A stretch of 64,000 nucleotides of DNA from Planotetraspora thailandica (GCF_016863335.1 NZ_BOOR01000012.1:124001-188000); one strand, 5' to 3'; shown: positions 19,118-29,206, counted from the first letter of the stretch. Notes: generated by a model not told the origin, from the letters alone. A program made the numbers and translations.

Positions 19118-19350
19118 CGCGTGGCTGGAATGGCGTGAAGGGACGAAGCCGGAAACGGCTCCGCGGTACCACCCTTCTTGACGTCCCCGCCGGGGAGCGC
19201 CCTCTCATTTGTTCCGCTGCCGGATCTACTCGGCCCAGGGGCCTTTCTCCCGGCGGCTCCGGGGTGATCTTCCCTCCGCGGCTCGCCCCGGGCTCACACC
19301 GTCCCCGGGTCGCTCGAGCGAGTGGGTGCGGAGGTACTCGTCCCCATCAA
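19118..19350 (-). promoter_or_regulatory. T-box leader controlling ileS
   Basis: On the minus strand the leader contains the T-box core AAGGGTGGTACCGCGG (19161-19176), which pairs with the 3' end of uncharged tRNA. Upstream is GGGGACGAGTA (about 19335-19345), whose GGGG can pair with CACCCC (19261-19266) to close a very short Stem I. An AUC isoleucine codon (19266-19268) lies in the AAGAUCACCCC side as the likely specifier. A GAGTAGATC Stem II element follows. This matches the short-Stem I actinobacterial ileS T-boxes known to act on translation. The ileS ribosome site lies only 45 bp beyond the T-box core. Confidence 0.88.
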
Positions 19351-19354
19351 CGCC

Positions 19355-19655
19355 TTGCAGACTTAGACGATAACGCAGACGGCCGGGATGAGCTTCCCGA
19401 TATGGGAGGTCATCCGCGTGTTCGGGGTCGTTTCGCGGAACATAAGGCGAGGCCTCGATGTTGTCAGGGTGAATGCCCCCGCGGTGGCGGAAGGGCGACG
19501 GAGGCGGCCCAGGAGGGGCCGTCGCCGCGCTTCCGGGTGGGGGTGTCGCGCGACGGGCGAAACTGCGCGAAAAAGTGGTGGAAATAGGGGGAAATGAGGA
19601 GGAACTGGCCGAATGTGCTGCGGCTCCTGGCGGGGTAAAACCGTCGGCGAGTCGA
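19355..19655. other. Non-coding gap between the ileS leader and the dksA promoter
   Basis: About 300 bp with no gene that I can support on either strand. It must contain the ileS promoter; I see no -35/-10 pair that stands out on the minus strand. Reading frames here are short and lack ribosome sites. Confidence 0.5.
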
Positions 19656-19684
19656 TTGCCGGGCCGTTGAGGGCGACCTATGCT
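19656..19684 (+). promoter_or_regulatory. Candidate promoter of the dksA/traR-type gene
   Basis: TTGCCG (19656-19661) and TATGCT (19679-19684) are separated by 17 bp and lie about 50 bp upstream of the start codon, a good match to a vegetative sigma factor promoter. Confidence 0.5.
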
Positions 19685-19734
19685 GCCCGGACTGCTCATC
19701 TGTTGATCATCACTCCTGACTAATGGGAGGCCTC

Positions 19735-20130
19735 ATGGCCACGCGTGCGGCGAGAACCGCTACCAGCGACGACACCTGGTCCGGCGAGGAACTCGCCGAG
19801 GTGCGCAGGCAGCTTGAGCACGAGATCGCCGAGCTCAGCGCCGACATCACCCGCGCCGAGAGCGAACTCGCCCAGGGGGACGCCAGCGAGGGCGCCGGAG
19901 ACGATCCCGCCGACGCGGGGGCGAAGACGTATGAGCGCGAACGTGAGATCGCCCTTACCCTGAATGCGCGCGACCTGCTCGCGCAGAACGAGCGGGCGAT
20001 CGCCCGAGTCGACGCGGGAACTTACGGAGAGTGCGAATCGTGCCACAAGCCGATCGGCAAGGAACGCCTGCGGGCCTTCCCGAGGGCGACCCTGTGCGTA
20101 GCGTGCAAGCAGCGGGAGGAGCGCCGCTGA
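19735..20130 (+). CDS. DksA/TraR-type zinc-finger protein
   Basis: 131-residue protein with an N-terminal coiled coil (about 15-90) and a C-terminal four-cysteine zinc finger: CESC and CVAC flanking [17 protein letters not shown]. The architecture matches the DksA/TraR family, which in other bacteria binds RNA polymerase through the secondary channel; that role is inferred here. GGGAGG sits 6 bp before ATG 19735, so the ATG at 19723 is unlikely. It is followed directly by lspA, an order common in actinobacteria. Confidence 0.9.
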   Translation: MATRAARTATSDDTWSGEELAEVRRQLEHEIAELSADITRAESELAQGDASEGAGDDPADAGAKTYEREREIALTLNARDLLAQNERAIARVDAGTYGECESCHKPIGKERLRAFPRATLCVACKQREERR

Positions 20131-20666
20131 GCGGCGAACCCGACGCACAGCCCGTCCGGGCACGAAGGATCGCCCTTCTGGTCGCCGTCGCGGCGGTCGT
20201 CTACGTCCTGGACGTGGTGAGCAAGCTCCTGGTGGTGGAATTCCTCGAGCACAAGGCCCCCGTGACGGTCATCCCCGGGGCGCTGGTCCTGAACGTGATC
20301 CGCAACCCCGGTGCGGCGTTCAGCATCGGCACCGGGATGACGATCGTCTTCACCGTCATCGCCGTCGGCGTGGTCGTCGCCATCCTCCGTACGGCACGGC
20401 AGCTCAGGAGTCTGCCGTGGGCGATCACGCTGGGACTGCTGCTCGGCGGGGCGGTGGGCAACCTGACGGACCGGATCTTCCGGTCGCCGGCCCCCTTCCA
20501 GGGCCACGTGGTGGACTTCCTCCAGGCGTTCCCCGTCACCGGCTTCCCCGTATTCAACCTCGCGGACTCGGCCATCGTCTGCGGCGGCATCCTCGCGGTG
20601 CTGCTGGCCTGGCGCGGATTCCAGATCGACGGGACCCGGCAGACCGGGGAGTCCGCCGATGGGTGA
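20094..20666 (+). CDS. lspA: Lipoprotein signal peptidase (signal peptidase II)
   Basis: Membrane aspartyl protease that cleaves prolipoprotein signal peptides after lipid attachment. It has four hydrophobic segments and both catalytic motifs, GNLTDR and FNLADS, plus NPGAAFS and VVDFLQAF. The start is ambiguous. GTG 20094 follows GAGGG and gives 190 residues. A CTG at 20127 has the stronger GGGAGGA site and overlaps the previous stop codon as CTGA, giving 179 residues. Either start leaves the first membrane segment intact. Its last 8 bases overlap the next gene. Confidence 0.92.
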   Translation: MRSVQAAGGAPLSGEPDAQPVRARRIALLVAVAAVVYVLDVVSKLLVVEFLEHKAPVTVIPGALVLNVIRNPGAAFSIGTGMTIVFTVIAVGVVVAILRTARQLRSLPWAITLGLLLGGAVGNLTDRIFRSPAPFQGHVVDFLQAFPVTGFPVFNLADSAIVCGGILAVLLAWRGFQIDGTRQTGESADG

Positions 20667-21591
20667 CCAGCGGAGCCTCCCCCTTCCCGACGGCCTGGAG
20701 GGCGAACGCCTCGACGCCGCGCTGGCCAGGCTCTTCGGCTTCTCCCGCACCAGGGCGGCGGAGCTGATCGCCGCCGGCGACGTGCTGGTGGACGGCACGG
20801 TCCCGGCCAAATCGGACCGGGTGCACGCGGGCGCCTGGCTGGACGTGACCATCCCCCCGCCGCCGGCCGCCCCGGTGCCCGTGGCGGAGCCGGTGCCCGG
20901 CATGGGGATCCTCTATGAGGACGACGACATCGTCGTGGTCGACAAGCCGATCGGCGTGGCCGCCCACCCGACCGTCGGCTGGACCGGCCCGACCGTGATC
21001 GGCGGCCTGCTCGGCGCGGGCCACCGCGTCTCGACCAGCGGCGCGGCCGAGCGGCAGGGCATCGTGCACCGGCTCGACGCCAACACCACCGGCGCGATGG
21101 TGGTGGCCAAGAGCGAGTTCGCCTACACCCATCTCAAGCGGGCCTTCAAGGAGCGCACGGTCGACAAGCGTTACCACGCGCTCGTGCAGGGGCACATGGA
21201 CCCGTTGCGCGGGACGATCGACGCTCCGATCGATCGGCACCCGTCGGGCGACGGCCGCTTCGCCGTCGTCGCGGGCGGCAAGGACTCGGTCACCCACTAC
21301 GACACCATCGAGGCGTTCCGGGCGGCCTCCCTCCTCGACATCAAGCTGGAGACCGGCCGCACCCACCAGATCCGGGTCCACATGTCGGCGCTGCGCCACC
21401 CTTGCGCCGGCGACCTGCTCTACGGCGCCGACCCCACGCTCGCCGCCCGGCTCGGCCTGACACGCCAGTGGCTGCACGCCGTCTCGCTGGCGTTCGAGCA
21501 CCCGGCCACGGGCGAATGGGTGTCGTTCACCAGCGACTACCCCGCCGACCTCGCCCGGGCGCTGGAGATCGTCAGCGACGAGAGCCAGTGA
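20659..21591 (+). CDS. RluA/RluD-family pseudouridine synthase
   Basis: 310 residues with an N-terminal S4 RNA-binding domain ([21 protein letters not shown]) and the RluA catalytic domain. The signature HRLDANTTG contains the catalytic Asp; [11 protein letters not shown] and [10 protein letters not shown] are also typical. Likely modifies 23S rRNA uridines as RluD does, but the exact target cannot be read from sequence. The 3' end overlaps the 3' end of the convergent kinase gene by 20 bp. Confidence 0.92.
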   Translation: MGDQRSLPLPDGLEGERLDAALARLFGFSRTRAAELIAAGDVLVDGTVPAKSDRVHAGAWLDVTIPPPPAAPVPVAEPVPGMGILYEDDDIVVVDKPIGVAAHPTVGWTGPTVIGGLLGAGHRVSTSGAAERQGIVHRLDANTTGAMVVAKSEFAYTHLKRAFKERTVDKRYHALVQGHMDPLRGTIDAPIDRHPSGDGRFAVVAGGKDSVTHYDTIEAFRAASLLDIKLETGRTHQIRVHMSALRHPCAGDLLYGADPTLAARLGLTRQWLHAVSLAFEHPATGEWVSFTSDYPADLARALEIVSDESQ

Positions 21592-22936
21592 ACTTCCCGC
21601 GCCACTGCTGGTAGCTGCCGGCGTAGTCGCCCCGGACCCGCCCTGGGTTGTCGTCGTGGTGAGGCGCGGCCTGCCTGGTCTGCCGCGGTGCCACCTGCGG
21701 CGCCGGAGTTCTGCGGCCCTGCTTGCCGGTGTCCCCGTTCGCGGCCTCCGAAGGCGTGCTCGCGTTCGTCATCGACTGGGACGCGGCCTGCTTGTCGTCG
21801 GGCTTGGCCGTACGGGTGGTGAAGACCGTCACGGTGGGCACGCTGAGCGGGGCCGCGCCGGGTTCGGGAGCGCGCGAGGTCACGTAGGCCACGCCGCCGG
21901 CCGACATGCCCGCCACCGCGATCGCCGCCGTGGCGACCACCGTGAAGATCCACGGCCTGCGCCGGGAGGCACGCCGGGCCGACGCAGGCATTCGCGTTCC
22001 GGCGTCCGGGGCGCTCCGCTTGTGGAATCCGGATGACGGGGTGGTCCCCGGCCGGGCGCGGCGGGGCCGGACCTTCCGTACGGCGGGGCCGGGATCCGGG
22101 CTGGGTCCGGAGGGCTCCGCGACGGCTATGAGCAGCGGCTCGGCCTCCTCGGCGGTCATGCGCCTGGCCGGGTCCTTGACCAGCAGGCCGTCGATGATCG
22201 GCCCGAGTTGACCGGCGAGGCGGGCCGGGTCGGGCTCTTCGTAGGTGACCGCGGCCAGGGTCGCCAGCGCGTGGGCGCGCTCGAAGGGCGAACGCCCCTC
22301 GACGGCGTGGAACAACGTGACCCCGAGCGACCACAGGTCCGATGCCCGCTGCGCCGTGCCGCCGCTGGCCCGCTCCGGAGCCATGAAGGCGGGCGTGCCG
22401 ATGAGGATGCCGGTCCGCGTCATCGAGGAGTCGTCCTCGATGGACGCGATGCCGAAGTCGGTGAGCACGGCGCGGCCGTCATGGGCGATCAGCACGTTCT
22501 CCGGCTTGACGTCCCGGTGCAGGACGCCGGCCGCGTGCGCGGCGCGCAAGGCGGCGAGCACCTGGATTCCGATCTCCGCGACCCGCCGGGGCGGCAGCGG
22601 GCCGTCGTCGCGGACGATCGACCCGAGTGTGCGCGAGGGGACCAGTTCGAGGACGATCCAGAGGTGTCCGCGCTCCTCGAAGACGTCGTAGACGGTGGCC
22701 ACGCCGGGATGGCTGAGCCGTCCCGCCGCTCTGGCCTCACGGAAGGTCCGTGCCGTGAAGGCGTCTCTGTCGGCGCCGATGAGCCCGGTGGCGGCGGTGA
22801 TCTCCTTGACGGCGACCTCCCGGCGGAGCACGTCGTCGAGCGCGCGCCACACGGTGCCCATGCCACCGCGTCCGAGTGGCTCGATCAGCCGGTATCGGCC
22901 GGCCACGACTCGTTCGGAGGTCTGGGCGTCAGTCAT
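21572..22936 (-). CDS. Membrane Ser/Thr protein kinase, PknB type, short extracellular tail
   Basis: 454 residues. The kinase domain (about 15-275) has [27 protein letters not shown] and the APE-like APERA. A Pro/Arg-rich juxtamembrane stretch leads to one membrane segment (about 340-365), then only about 90 extracellular Ser/Thr/Gln-rich residues with no recognisable sensor fold. I chose ATG 22936, where the Hanks-type kinase begins; earlier starts at 23020 and 23053 add a sequence unlike kinases. It lies 59 bp downstream of a second kinase and may be co-transcribed with it. Confidence 0.9.
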   Translation of the reverse strand: MTDAQTSERVVAGRYRLIEPLGRGGMGTVWRALDDVLRREVAVKEITAATGLIGADRDAFTARTFREARAAGRLSHPGVATVYDVFEERGHLWIVLELVPSRTLGSIVRDDGPLPPRRVAEIGIQVLAALRAAHAAGVLHRDVKPENVLIAHDGRAVLTDFGIASIEDDSSMTRTGILIGTPAFMAPERASGGTAQRASDLWSLGVTLFHAVEGRSPFERAHALATLAAVTYEEPDPARLAGQLGPIIDGLLVKDPARRMTAEEAEPLLIAVAEPSGPSPDPGPAVRKVRPRRARPGTTPSSGFHKRSAPDAGTRMPASARRASRRRPWIFTVVATAAIAVAGMSAGGVAYVTSRAPEPGAAPLSVPTVTVFTTRTAKPDDKQAASQSMTNASTPSEAANGDTGKQGRRTPAPQVAPRQTRQAAPHHDDNPGRVRGDYAGSYQQWRGKFTGSRR

Positions 22937-22995
22937 CGACCAGGCGCTGCCCTTCTCGCACACGCGCATGCCGCGGAAGCGACCCGCGGAACTTC

Positions 22996-24612
22996 CTATT
23001 TGGGGAGGAATGTGGTCAAGAGTACCCGAAAATAGGACATACTTCCTGTCCATTTGCTCTCAGTCGTCTGCCAGTAGAGCGCGGCGTCGCGGCCCGCTGG
23101 GGAGCGGAAGGCCCGGTCGAGCACCCTGACCTTGCCATAGCTCGGGGTGAAGCTGAACTCCCACTCCGCGGCTCGCGAGCCGCGCCAGTCGACGGGACTG
23201 AGCCTGATGCGCTGGTAGCCGGGGAGCAGGCCGCGGCCCTTCGACGCGGTCTCGACGCCCGTCAGCGCGGTTACGGGGTCGTCGGCCGTCCACGCGGTGA
23301 AGTCGACCTGGAGGTAGCCCGGAACGCCGGGGCCGTGGAAGCGCACGCGTGTCTTCTCGCGGTCGAAGGCGGTCCAGCCCGGAGGCAGGGCGATCGAGAA
23401 TCCGAGGAGCCCGTCCGTGTACGTCGTCCACCCGGCGGGCAGGCCGGATGCCACGGCGCCGGGTGATGACGATGACGGCGCCGGCTTCGTTGACGCCGGG
23501 CCGCCGGTGGCAGAGGTCGCGGGGGCTGGGGCCGCGGTGCCTGGGGTCGCGTCGCCTGTGGTCGCGGTGACGACGGTCGCGGGGGCGGCCAGCCTGCTGT
23601 AGCCGTACCAGCCTCCGGTGGCCAGCACGATCGGCAGCAGGACGAGGAGTGCCACCTTGGTGCGGGACGCGCCGCGGGAGGGGGCAGCGCCGGGGGCGTC
23701 GCGTCGCCTGTGGTCGCGGCTTCCGATCGCGCGGGGCGGCACGGGGGACTCTCCTGAGCCCTCGTGCTGCCCGGTTGCCGGTGCGGTCTGCCGTAGGGGG
23801 GAGGGGTGCGTCACGGCTTCCAGCCGGCTCGCCGCGGTCGCGGCGGTCATCCGCCGTGCGGGGTCCTTGACCAGCAGGCCCTCGATCACCGGTCCCAGGG
23901 CTCCGGCGCGCCGGGGCGGTTCGAGTTCGGTGTGGATCACGGCCGCCATGGTGGCGATCGCCGAGTCGCGTTCGAACGGCGGCCTGCCCTCGACCGCTGC
24001 GTACATCGTCGCGCCCAGCGACCACAGGTCCGACTCGGGGGCGGCCGGCTGCCCGGTCAGCCGCTCGGGCGCCAGGAACGCCGGGGTCCCGGTCACCATG
24101 CCCGTCATGGTGAGCGTGGTCTCCTCCGGCATCGTGGCGATGCCGAAGTCGGTCAGCACGGCGCGGTCGCCTCGCTGGAGAAGCACGTTCTCCGGCTTGA
24201 CGTCGCGGTGGAGCACGCCCTCGGCGTGCGCGGTGCGCAGCGCGTCGAGCACCTGGAGGCCGACGGAGGCCACCCGCCCGGGGGGCAGCGGTCCCTCCTC
24301 ACGCAACACATCCCCGAGCGAGCGCGCCTGGACGAGTTGCATGACGATCCAGGGCCTGCCGTCCTCCTCGATCACGTCGTGGACGACGACCACCGCGGGG
24401 TGGGCGATGCGCCCGGCCGCCCGTGCCTCGCGCACGGTCCGCCTGTTGAAGGCCTCCCGCTCCTCGTCGCCCGCCGTACGGTAGATGACCTCTTTGACGG
24501 CCACCGTGCGGTCGAGCACCTCGTCGTGGGCACGCCAGACGACCCCCATGCCACCTCGGCCGATGGGTTCGAGCAGGTGATATCTGCCCGCGATACGCCG
24601 CCCGTCGTTCAA
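22996..24612 (-). CDS. Membrane Ser/Thr protein kinase with PsbP/LpqN-like extracellular domain
   Basis: 538 residues. The kinase domain (about 10-265) is complete: [37 protein letters not shown]. One membrane segment is at about 325-345, followed by an Ala/Thr/Pro-rich stalk. The last about 147 residues form a compact domain beginning YTDGLLGFSIALPPGW and ending YFRVLLTTFLPK. The same domain ends the kinase at 30275-32695. The GFSIALPPGW opening resembles the Mog1/PsbP/LpqN fold, which is an inference. The start is TTG with GGGAGGGG 6 bp upstream. Confidence 0.9.
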   Translation of the reverse strand: MNDGRRIAGRYHLLEPIGRGGMGVVWRAHDEVLDRTVAVKEVIYRTAGDEEREAFNRRTVREARAAGRIAHPAVVVVHDVIEEDGRPWIVMQLVQARSLGDVLREEGPLPPGRVASVGLQVLDALRTAHAEGVLHRDVKPENVLLQRGDRAVLTDFGIATMPEETTLTMTGMVTGTPAFLAPERLTGQPAAPESDLWSLGATMYAAVEGRPPFERDSAIATMAAVIHTELEPPRRAGALGPVIEGLLVKDPARRMTAATAASRLEAVTHPSPLRQTAPATGQHEGSGESPVPPRAIGSRDHRRRDAPGAAPSRGASRTKVALLVLLPIVLATGGWYGYSRLAAPATVVTATTGDATPGTAAPAPATSATGGPASTKPAPSSSSPGAVASGLPAGWTTYTDGLLGFSIALPPGWTAFDREKTRVRFHGPGVPGYLQVDFTAWTADDPVTALTGVETASKGRGLLPGYQRIRLSPVDWRGSRAAEWEFSFTPSYGKVRVLDRAFRSPAGRDAALYWQTTESKWTGSMSYFRVLLTTFLPK

Positions 24613-24733
24613 CTTGACCCCTCCCGAAACTTCTGCATCGTCCCACAGGTCATGGCGGCTGTCCGGAAACGGGGTCAGATCCAGACCGAAACCCTCACAT
24701 TTCGGAACGGACTTTCGTTAATAACTGCGACTC

Positions 24734-24762
24734 TTGCCCGATTTATTACCCCCTTATACGAT
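24734..24762 (+). promoter_or_regulatory. Candidate promoter of the M14 peptidase gene
   Basis: TTGCCC (24734-24739) and TACGAT (24757-24762) have a 17-bp spacer, inside an unusually AT-rich patch about 100 bp before the start codon. Confidence 0.45.
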
Positions 24763-24862
24763 CGCTCTCGGCTTTCTCCGACGCCTCTTTGGTGTCGATT
24801 TTCCATGGACGCCACGTTCTCGCCCGAGGATGTGGCGTTCCCTCCCCCTTCAGGAGGCATGA

Positions 24863-27688
24863 GTGCGGCCACGTGCGGCGACGTACAGAAGATTTCCCTA
24901 CGGCAAGGTCACGAGTGTTGCGGCCGTCGCGCTGACGGCGGCGACGATGGCGTTCGTGCCGCCCGCCAGCGCAAATTCCGGCGGGCCGAAATGTAGCCCC
25001 GACACCAACGCCCACCTGGCCTCGGTGCCGACCCCCGAGGCGTTCTTCGGGTTCCCCCTGGGCAAGGGCCAGCCCCGGGTCGTCACGACCGGCGAGATCA
25101 GGGCGTACGTCGACGCGGTGGGCAAGGCGTCCGACCGGGTGGTGACCGGGACGATGGCCCACAGCGTCTCCGGGCAGGAGCTTCCCTACGCCATCGTGTC
25201 CGGCAAGGACCACATGAGCCGGGGCGAGCTCGACGACATCGCCGAGGAGATCCGCTCGCTGCGCGACCCGCGCTCGCTGCGGCCGGACAAGGCGGCGCAC
25301 ATCGCCAAGGACACCCCCGCGATCGTGTGGATCGCGGGCAACGTCCACGGCGGCGAGACCAGCGGCGCCGACGCCGCGCTCAAGACCCTGTACGAACTGT
25401 CCAGCGGCCTTTCCTGCGACGTGGCCCAGCGCAACGAGAACCTGGTCACGGTGATCGTGCCGACGCAGAACCCCGACGGCCGCGACGCGAACCGCCGGCA
25501 GAACGACTACGGCTTCGACCTCAACCGCGACTGGTTCGCCCGCACCCAGCCGGAGACCGACGGGAAGATCGCGATGCTGCGCGACTACCCGCCGCAGGTC
25601 TTCGTCGACGCCCACGAGATGGGCGGCCGGCAGTTCTTCTTCCCGCCGAACGCCGACCCGATCCACCACGAGATCGCCGACCAGCCGGTCGACTGGATCA
25701 ACCGCATCGGCGCGGCCAACTCGGCGGCCTTCGGCTACAACGGCGCGTGCACCGCCACCGTGACCACCGAGTGCTACTTCAACTACGCCACCTACGACCT
25801 CTTCTACATGGGGTACGGCGACACGGTGCCCGCCACGGGCTTCGGCGCGGCCGGGATGACCTATGAGAAGGGCAGTTCCTCGGCGGTCGAGGACCGAGTC
25901 CAGCAGCAGTTCAACACCCAGTGGGCCACCACCGGATGGGCCGCCGCCAACAAGCGCGAGGTCCTCGGCGGCTACTACAAGATCTGGCAGACCGCCCTCG
26001 CGGAGGGCAAGGCCGGCACGCTCGAGCCCAACGAGGTCGTGCAGCCGACCAACACCGTGCAGTTCCCGGTGCCCGACACCAAGATCCGGTCGTACTTCCT
26101 GCTGCCGGGCCGCCAGATCGGCGACGTGCGTCGGCTCGTGGAGCGGCTCCGCGGCATGGACGTCGAGGTCTACCGCCTCGACCGCTCGCTCAAGGTGCCG
26201 AACGCGCAGATCTTCGGCGGCCGCTCCGCCAAGAACTTCACCGTCCCCGAGGGCGCGTACTGGATCCCGATGGACCAGCCGCAGAAGCACTGGATCCAGG
26301 CGCTGCTCGGCGAGGACCCGCACGTCCCGTTCCCCTACTTCTACGACGTGTCCTCCTGGAGCAACCCGCTGCTCATGGGCGTCGACACGATCTACACCGG
26401 TGACGCCCTGTCGCCCAAGGCCGACCTGGTCAAGCGCATCGACGGCGGCGTCGCCTCGCACGCCTCCCGGAGCGGCTCCTACACCTACCCCCTCGACTCG
26501 GCGGCGGCCTCCGAGCTGACCTTCCGCCTGCTGGGCTCCGGCGTGCCGGTCACCCGTGACCTCACGACAGGCGTGGTGAGCCTGCCGGCCCGCTCGATCA
26601 AGGCCGGCGACCTGGACGATCTGGCCCGCCCGCTCGGCGTCACCGTCACCGGCAGCCACAAGGCCGCCTCCGGCACCGCGCTGCGCCTGCCGGACACCGG
26701 CCTGTTCGCCGGCACCGGCATCTCCACCACCTCCGGCTCGTACGGCGAGGCCCGCTACGTCCTGGGCGCCCGCTGGGGTCTCGACCTCAAGCCGGTCACG
26801 ACCGCCGACATCAACGGCAACACCCCGGCGTTCACCGAGCGCACCACCCTGGTGGTTCCGGACGGCAGCAACTCGACCGGCGGCCTCACCGCGCAGGGCC
26901 TGGCCAACCTGAAGGCCTGGGTCGCCGCAGGCGGCACGTACGTCGGCCTGCGCAACGAGGGCACCCGGGTGGCCCGCGCCGCCGGCCTGACCTCGACGAC
27001 GGAGAAGGCCAAGCCGACCGGCTACCAGGTCATCGGCTCGCACTTCCGGGTCGACGTCGACGGCTCCAGCCCGGTGGCGCTCGGACGGCCCGCCGAGGAC
27101 TTCCAGTTCAACAACAGCGACCCGATTCTCAACCCCAGCCAGACCGGGACTAACGTCATCACCTACCCGTCCGACGACACGTTCTGGGGCAACGGCTACA
27201 CGGTCGGCGCCGAGGCGCTCAAGGGCACCGCGTCGCTGGTCGACGAGCCGATCGGGTCCGGCCACGCCGTCCTGTTCGCCTACAACCCCCTGTTCCGCGC
27301 CTACAACGAGAACGGCATCCACCTCGTGGCCAACGCGCTGCTCCACCCGGCGTCGGCGCCCGCCGTGGCGGCCATGCGCACCGCGGCCGCCCAGCCCGAG
27401 ACGCGGTCCGAGGCCCTGCGGGAGGCGGCGGCGAAGGCCGCCGAGCCGGCCGACCTCGGCGGGCAGTGGAGGCCGATCAGCATCGAGGTCGCCCAGGACG
27501 ACCTGGCCAGGACCGAGGCCGTCATCAGGCGGTACACGGACACGGCTCAGGTGGCGCAGGCGGGGGGCTCGGCCTACTTCACGATCCCGAACCCCGAGGG
27601 GCTCGCGGCCGACGAGCACCCGTTCCTGCGTGACATGGTCAACGCCCTGCAGAGCGCGCGGATCCCGCTGCGTTCGGTCGTGGGCTGA
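24863..27688 (+). CDS. Secreted M14-family zinc carboxypeptidase-like protein
   Basis: 941-residue exported metallopeptidase. A signal peptide occupies about residues 1-38 (Arg-rich start, hydrophobic core, PASANSGG exit). The M14 core shows zinc ligands in GNVHGGETSG (His162, Glu165) and VDAHEMG (His251), with NPDGRD and NRDW substrate-binding motifs. The remaining about 550 residues have no domain that I recognise beyond a glutamine-amidotransferase-like stretch near 640-800. GTG 24863 follows AGGAGG. The next gene is a second secreted peptidase, suggesting shared peptide scavenging. Confidence 0.9.
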   Translation: MRPRAATYRRFPYGKVTSVAAVALTAATMAFVPPASANSGGPKCSPDTNAHLASVPTPEAFFGFPLGKGQPRVVTTGEIRAYVDAVGKASDRVVTGTMAHSVSGQELPYAIVSGKDHMSRGELDDIAEEIRSLRDPRSLRPDKAAHIAKDTPAIVWIAGNVHGGETSGADAALKTLYELSSGLSCDVAQRNENLVTVIVPTQNPDGRDANRRQNDYGFDLNRDWFARTQPETDGKIAMLRDYPPQVFVDAHEMGGRQFFFPPNADPIHHEIADQPVDWINRIGAANSAAFGYNGACTATVTTECYFNYATYDLFYMGYGDTVPATGFGAAGMTYEKGSSSAVEDRVQQQFNTQWATTGWAAANKREVLGGYYKIWQTALAEGKAGTLEPNEVVQPTNTVQFPVPDTKIRSYFLLPGRQIGDVRRLVERLRGMDVEVYRLDRSLKVPNAQIFGGRSAKNFTVPEGAYWIPMDQPQKHWIQALLGEDPHVPFPYFYDVSSWSNPLLMGVDTIYTGDALSPKADLVKRIDGGVASHASRSGSYTYPLDSAAASELTFRLLGSGVPVTRDLTTGVVSLPARSIKAGDLDDLARPLGVTVTGSHKAASGTALRLPDTGLFAGTGISTTSGSYGEARYVLGARWGLDLKPVTTADINGNTPAFTERTTLVVPDGSNSTGGLTAQGLANLKAWVAAGGTYVGLRNEGTRVARAAGLTSTTEKAKPTGYQVIGSHFRVDVDGSSPVALGRPAEDFQFNNSDPILNPSQTGTNVITYPSDDTFWGNGYTVGAEALKGTASLVDEPIGSGHAVLFAYNPLFRAYNENGIHLVANALLHPASAPAVAAMRTAAAQPETRSEALREAAAKAAEPADLGGQWRPISIEVAQDDLARTEAVIRRYTDTAQVAQAGGSAYFTIPNPEGLAADEHPFLRDMVNALQSARIPLRSVVG

Positions 27689-27728
27689 CGACCTCACAGA
27701 TCCACCCTTCTAGGGACAGTTCGCACGA

Positions 27729-27761
27729 CGGATCCGGCCGGGGCCACCCCGGCCGGATCCG
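27729..27761. terminator. Perfect 15-bp hairpin between the two peptidase genes
   Basis: CGGATCCGGCCGGGG (27729-27743) pairs with 27747-27761 around a 3-base loop. It lies 40 bp after the M14 stop and 14 bp before the M1 start codon, so it could terminate the first gene or partly shield the second gene's ribosome site. No U-run follows. Confidence 0.6.
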
Positions 27762-27775
27762 ATGGAAGGAAACAC

Positions 27776-29206
27776 ATGAGATCGGGACTTCTCGGCGCAG
27801 CGGCCACCTCGGCCGCGCTGTGCGGCCTGCTGATCGCCCAAGCGGCGCAGCCGGCTCTCGCATCGACCGGAAAGCACGGAAAGCCGGGTAAGCCGACGTA
27901 CTCGGCCGGCGCGCCCAGCGTGGGAGACCCCTACTTCCCCGACGCCGGCAACGGCGGCTACGACGTCAAGCACTACGACATCTCCTTCACCTACGATCCC
28001 GCCACCCGGCACATGGACGCGACCACGACGGTCACCGCCGTCGCGACCCAGGGCCTGACCACGTTCGACCTGGACTTCCGCGGCCCGGAGATCTCGTACC
28101 TGAGCGTGAACGGGCACCGGGCGGAGTTCCAGCGCAGCGGCCAGGAGCTCGTCGTCACCCCCCGCCACAAGCTGGCCGAGGGGCACCGGTTCACGGTGGT
28201 CGTGAAGTACGCCGGGACGCCCCCCGTCGTCACCGACCCCGACGGCTCCATCGAGGGCTGGGTGCCGACCGACGACGGCGCGTTCGTGCCGGGCGAGCCG
28301 CAGGGCGCTCCCGCGTGGTTCCCGGGCAACGACCACCCGACCGACAAGGCCACCTTCACCTTCCACACCACCGTGCCCGAGGGGGTCACCGCCGTCGGCA
28401 ACGGCCGGCTGCTGTCGCAGAAGACCAAGAAGGGCTGGACGACGTTCCTCTGGAACTCGACCGAGCCCATGGCGACCTACCTGTCCACGGTGACCATCGG
28501 GAAGTTCACCGTCACCGAGTCGAAGACGCCGGAGGGCCTGCCGATCTACACGGCGGTCGACCCGCAGCTGGTCACCCAGTCGGCCGGCGCCGTCGCGCAG
28601 ATCCCCGACATCGTCGACTACTTCTCCTCGCTGTTCGGCCCGTATCCGTTCAACACGGCGGGTGCCATCATCGACCGGGCGCCGGACGTCGGCTACGCCC
28701 TGGAGAGCCAGACCAAGCCGATCTTCTCCAGCGCCCCCGGCGTGAGCACGATGGCGCACGAGCTGGCCCACCAGTGGTACGGCGACAGCGTGTCCGTCAC
28801 CCGCTGGTCCGACATCTGGCTCAACGAGGGCTTCGCGACCTACGCCCAGTGGCTCTACACCGAGCACAACGGCGGTGCCACGGCCGACCAGACGTTCAAC
28901 AGCGCGAGCAACTACGGCCGCGCCGCGACGTCGTCGTTCTGGCAGGTCGTCGCCACCGACCCCGGTCCCGAGGACATGTTCGGCAACGTGCCGTACAACC
29001 GCGGGGCGATGACGCTGCACGCGCTGCGCGGCAAGATCGGCGACACCGCCTTCTTCGCGCTGCTGAAGCAGTGGGCCACCAGTCACCGGTACGGCAACGC
29101 CACCACCGCCGACTTCATCGCGGCGGCGGAGAAGGCGTCGGGCAAGGACCTGACGAACTTCTTCGACGTGTGGCTCTTCCAGAAGGGCAAGCCCGCCACC
29201 TGGTAG
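27776..29206 (+). CDS. Secreted M1-family metallopeptidase
   Basis: 476 residues with a signal peptide (about 1-29, QAAQPALAS). The catalytic zinc motif HELAH (His328, Glu329, His332) with Glu351 in NEGFATY is the M1 arrangement. The family's GxMEN exopeptidase motif reads GYALES (305-310), so the N-terminus-recognising segment is altered. The protein ends soon after the catalytic domain and lacks the large C-terminal helical domain of aminopeptidase N. GGAAGGA precedes the ATG. Confidence 0.9.
   Translation: MRSGLLGAAATSAALCGLLIAQAAQPALASTGKHGKPGKPTYSAGAPSVGDPYFPDAGNGGYDVKHYDISFTYDPATRHMDATTTVTAVATQGLTTFDLDFRGPEISYLSVNGHRAEFQRSGQELVVTPRHKLAEGHRFTVVVKYAGTPPVVTDPDGSIEGWVPTDDGAFVPGEPQGAPAWFPGNDHPTDKATFTFHTTVPEGVTAVGNGRLLSQKTKKGWTTFLWNSTEPMATYLSTVTIGKFTVTESKTPEGLPIYTAVDPQLVTQSAGAVAQIPDIVDYFSSLFGPYPFNTAGAIIDRAPDVGYALESQTKPIFSSAPGVSTMAHELAHQWYGDSVSVTRWSDIWLNEGFATYAQWLYTEHNGGATADQTFNSASNYGRAATSSFWQVVATDPGPEDMFGNVPYNRGAMTLHALRGKIGDTAFFALLKQWATSHRYGNATTADFIAAAEKASGKDLTNFFDVWLFQKGKPATW

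Noticed and set aside
17175-19181. 668-codon open frame antisense to ileS
   Set aside because: Exact shadow of ileS; no domain resemblance.
24746-27697. 983-codon open frame antisense to the M14 peptidase
   Set aside because: Val/Gly/Arg-rich shadow of a strongly coding gene with a signal peptide and complete zinc motifs on the other strand; no ribosome site.
27729-27761. Transposon end or MITE at the perfect 15-bp hairpin
   Set aside because: A 3-base loop and position right after a stop codon fit a terminator better; no flanking duplication was seen.
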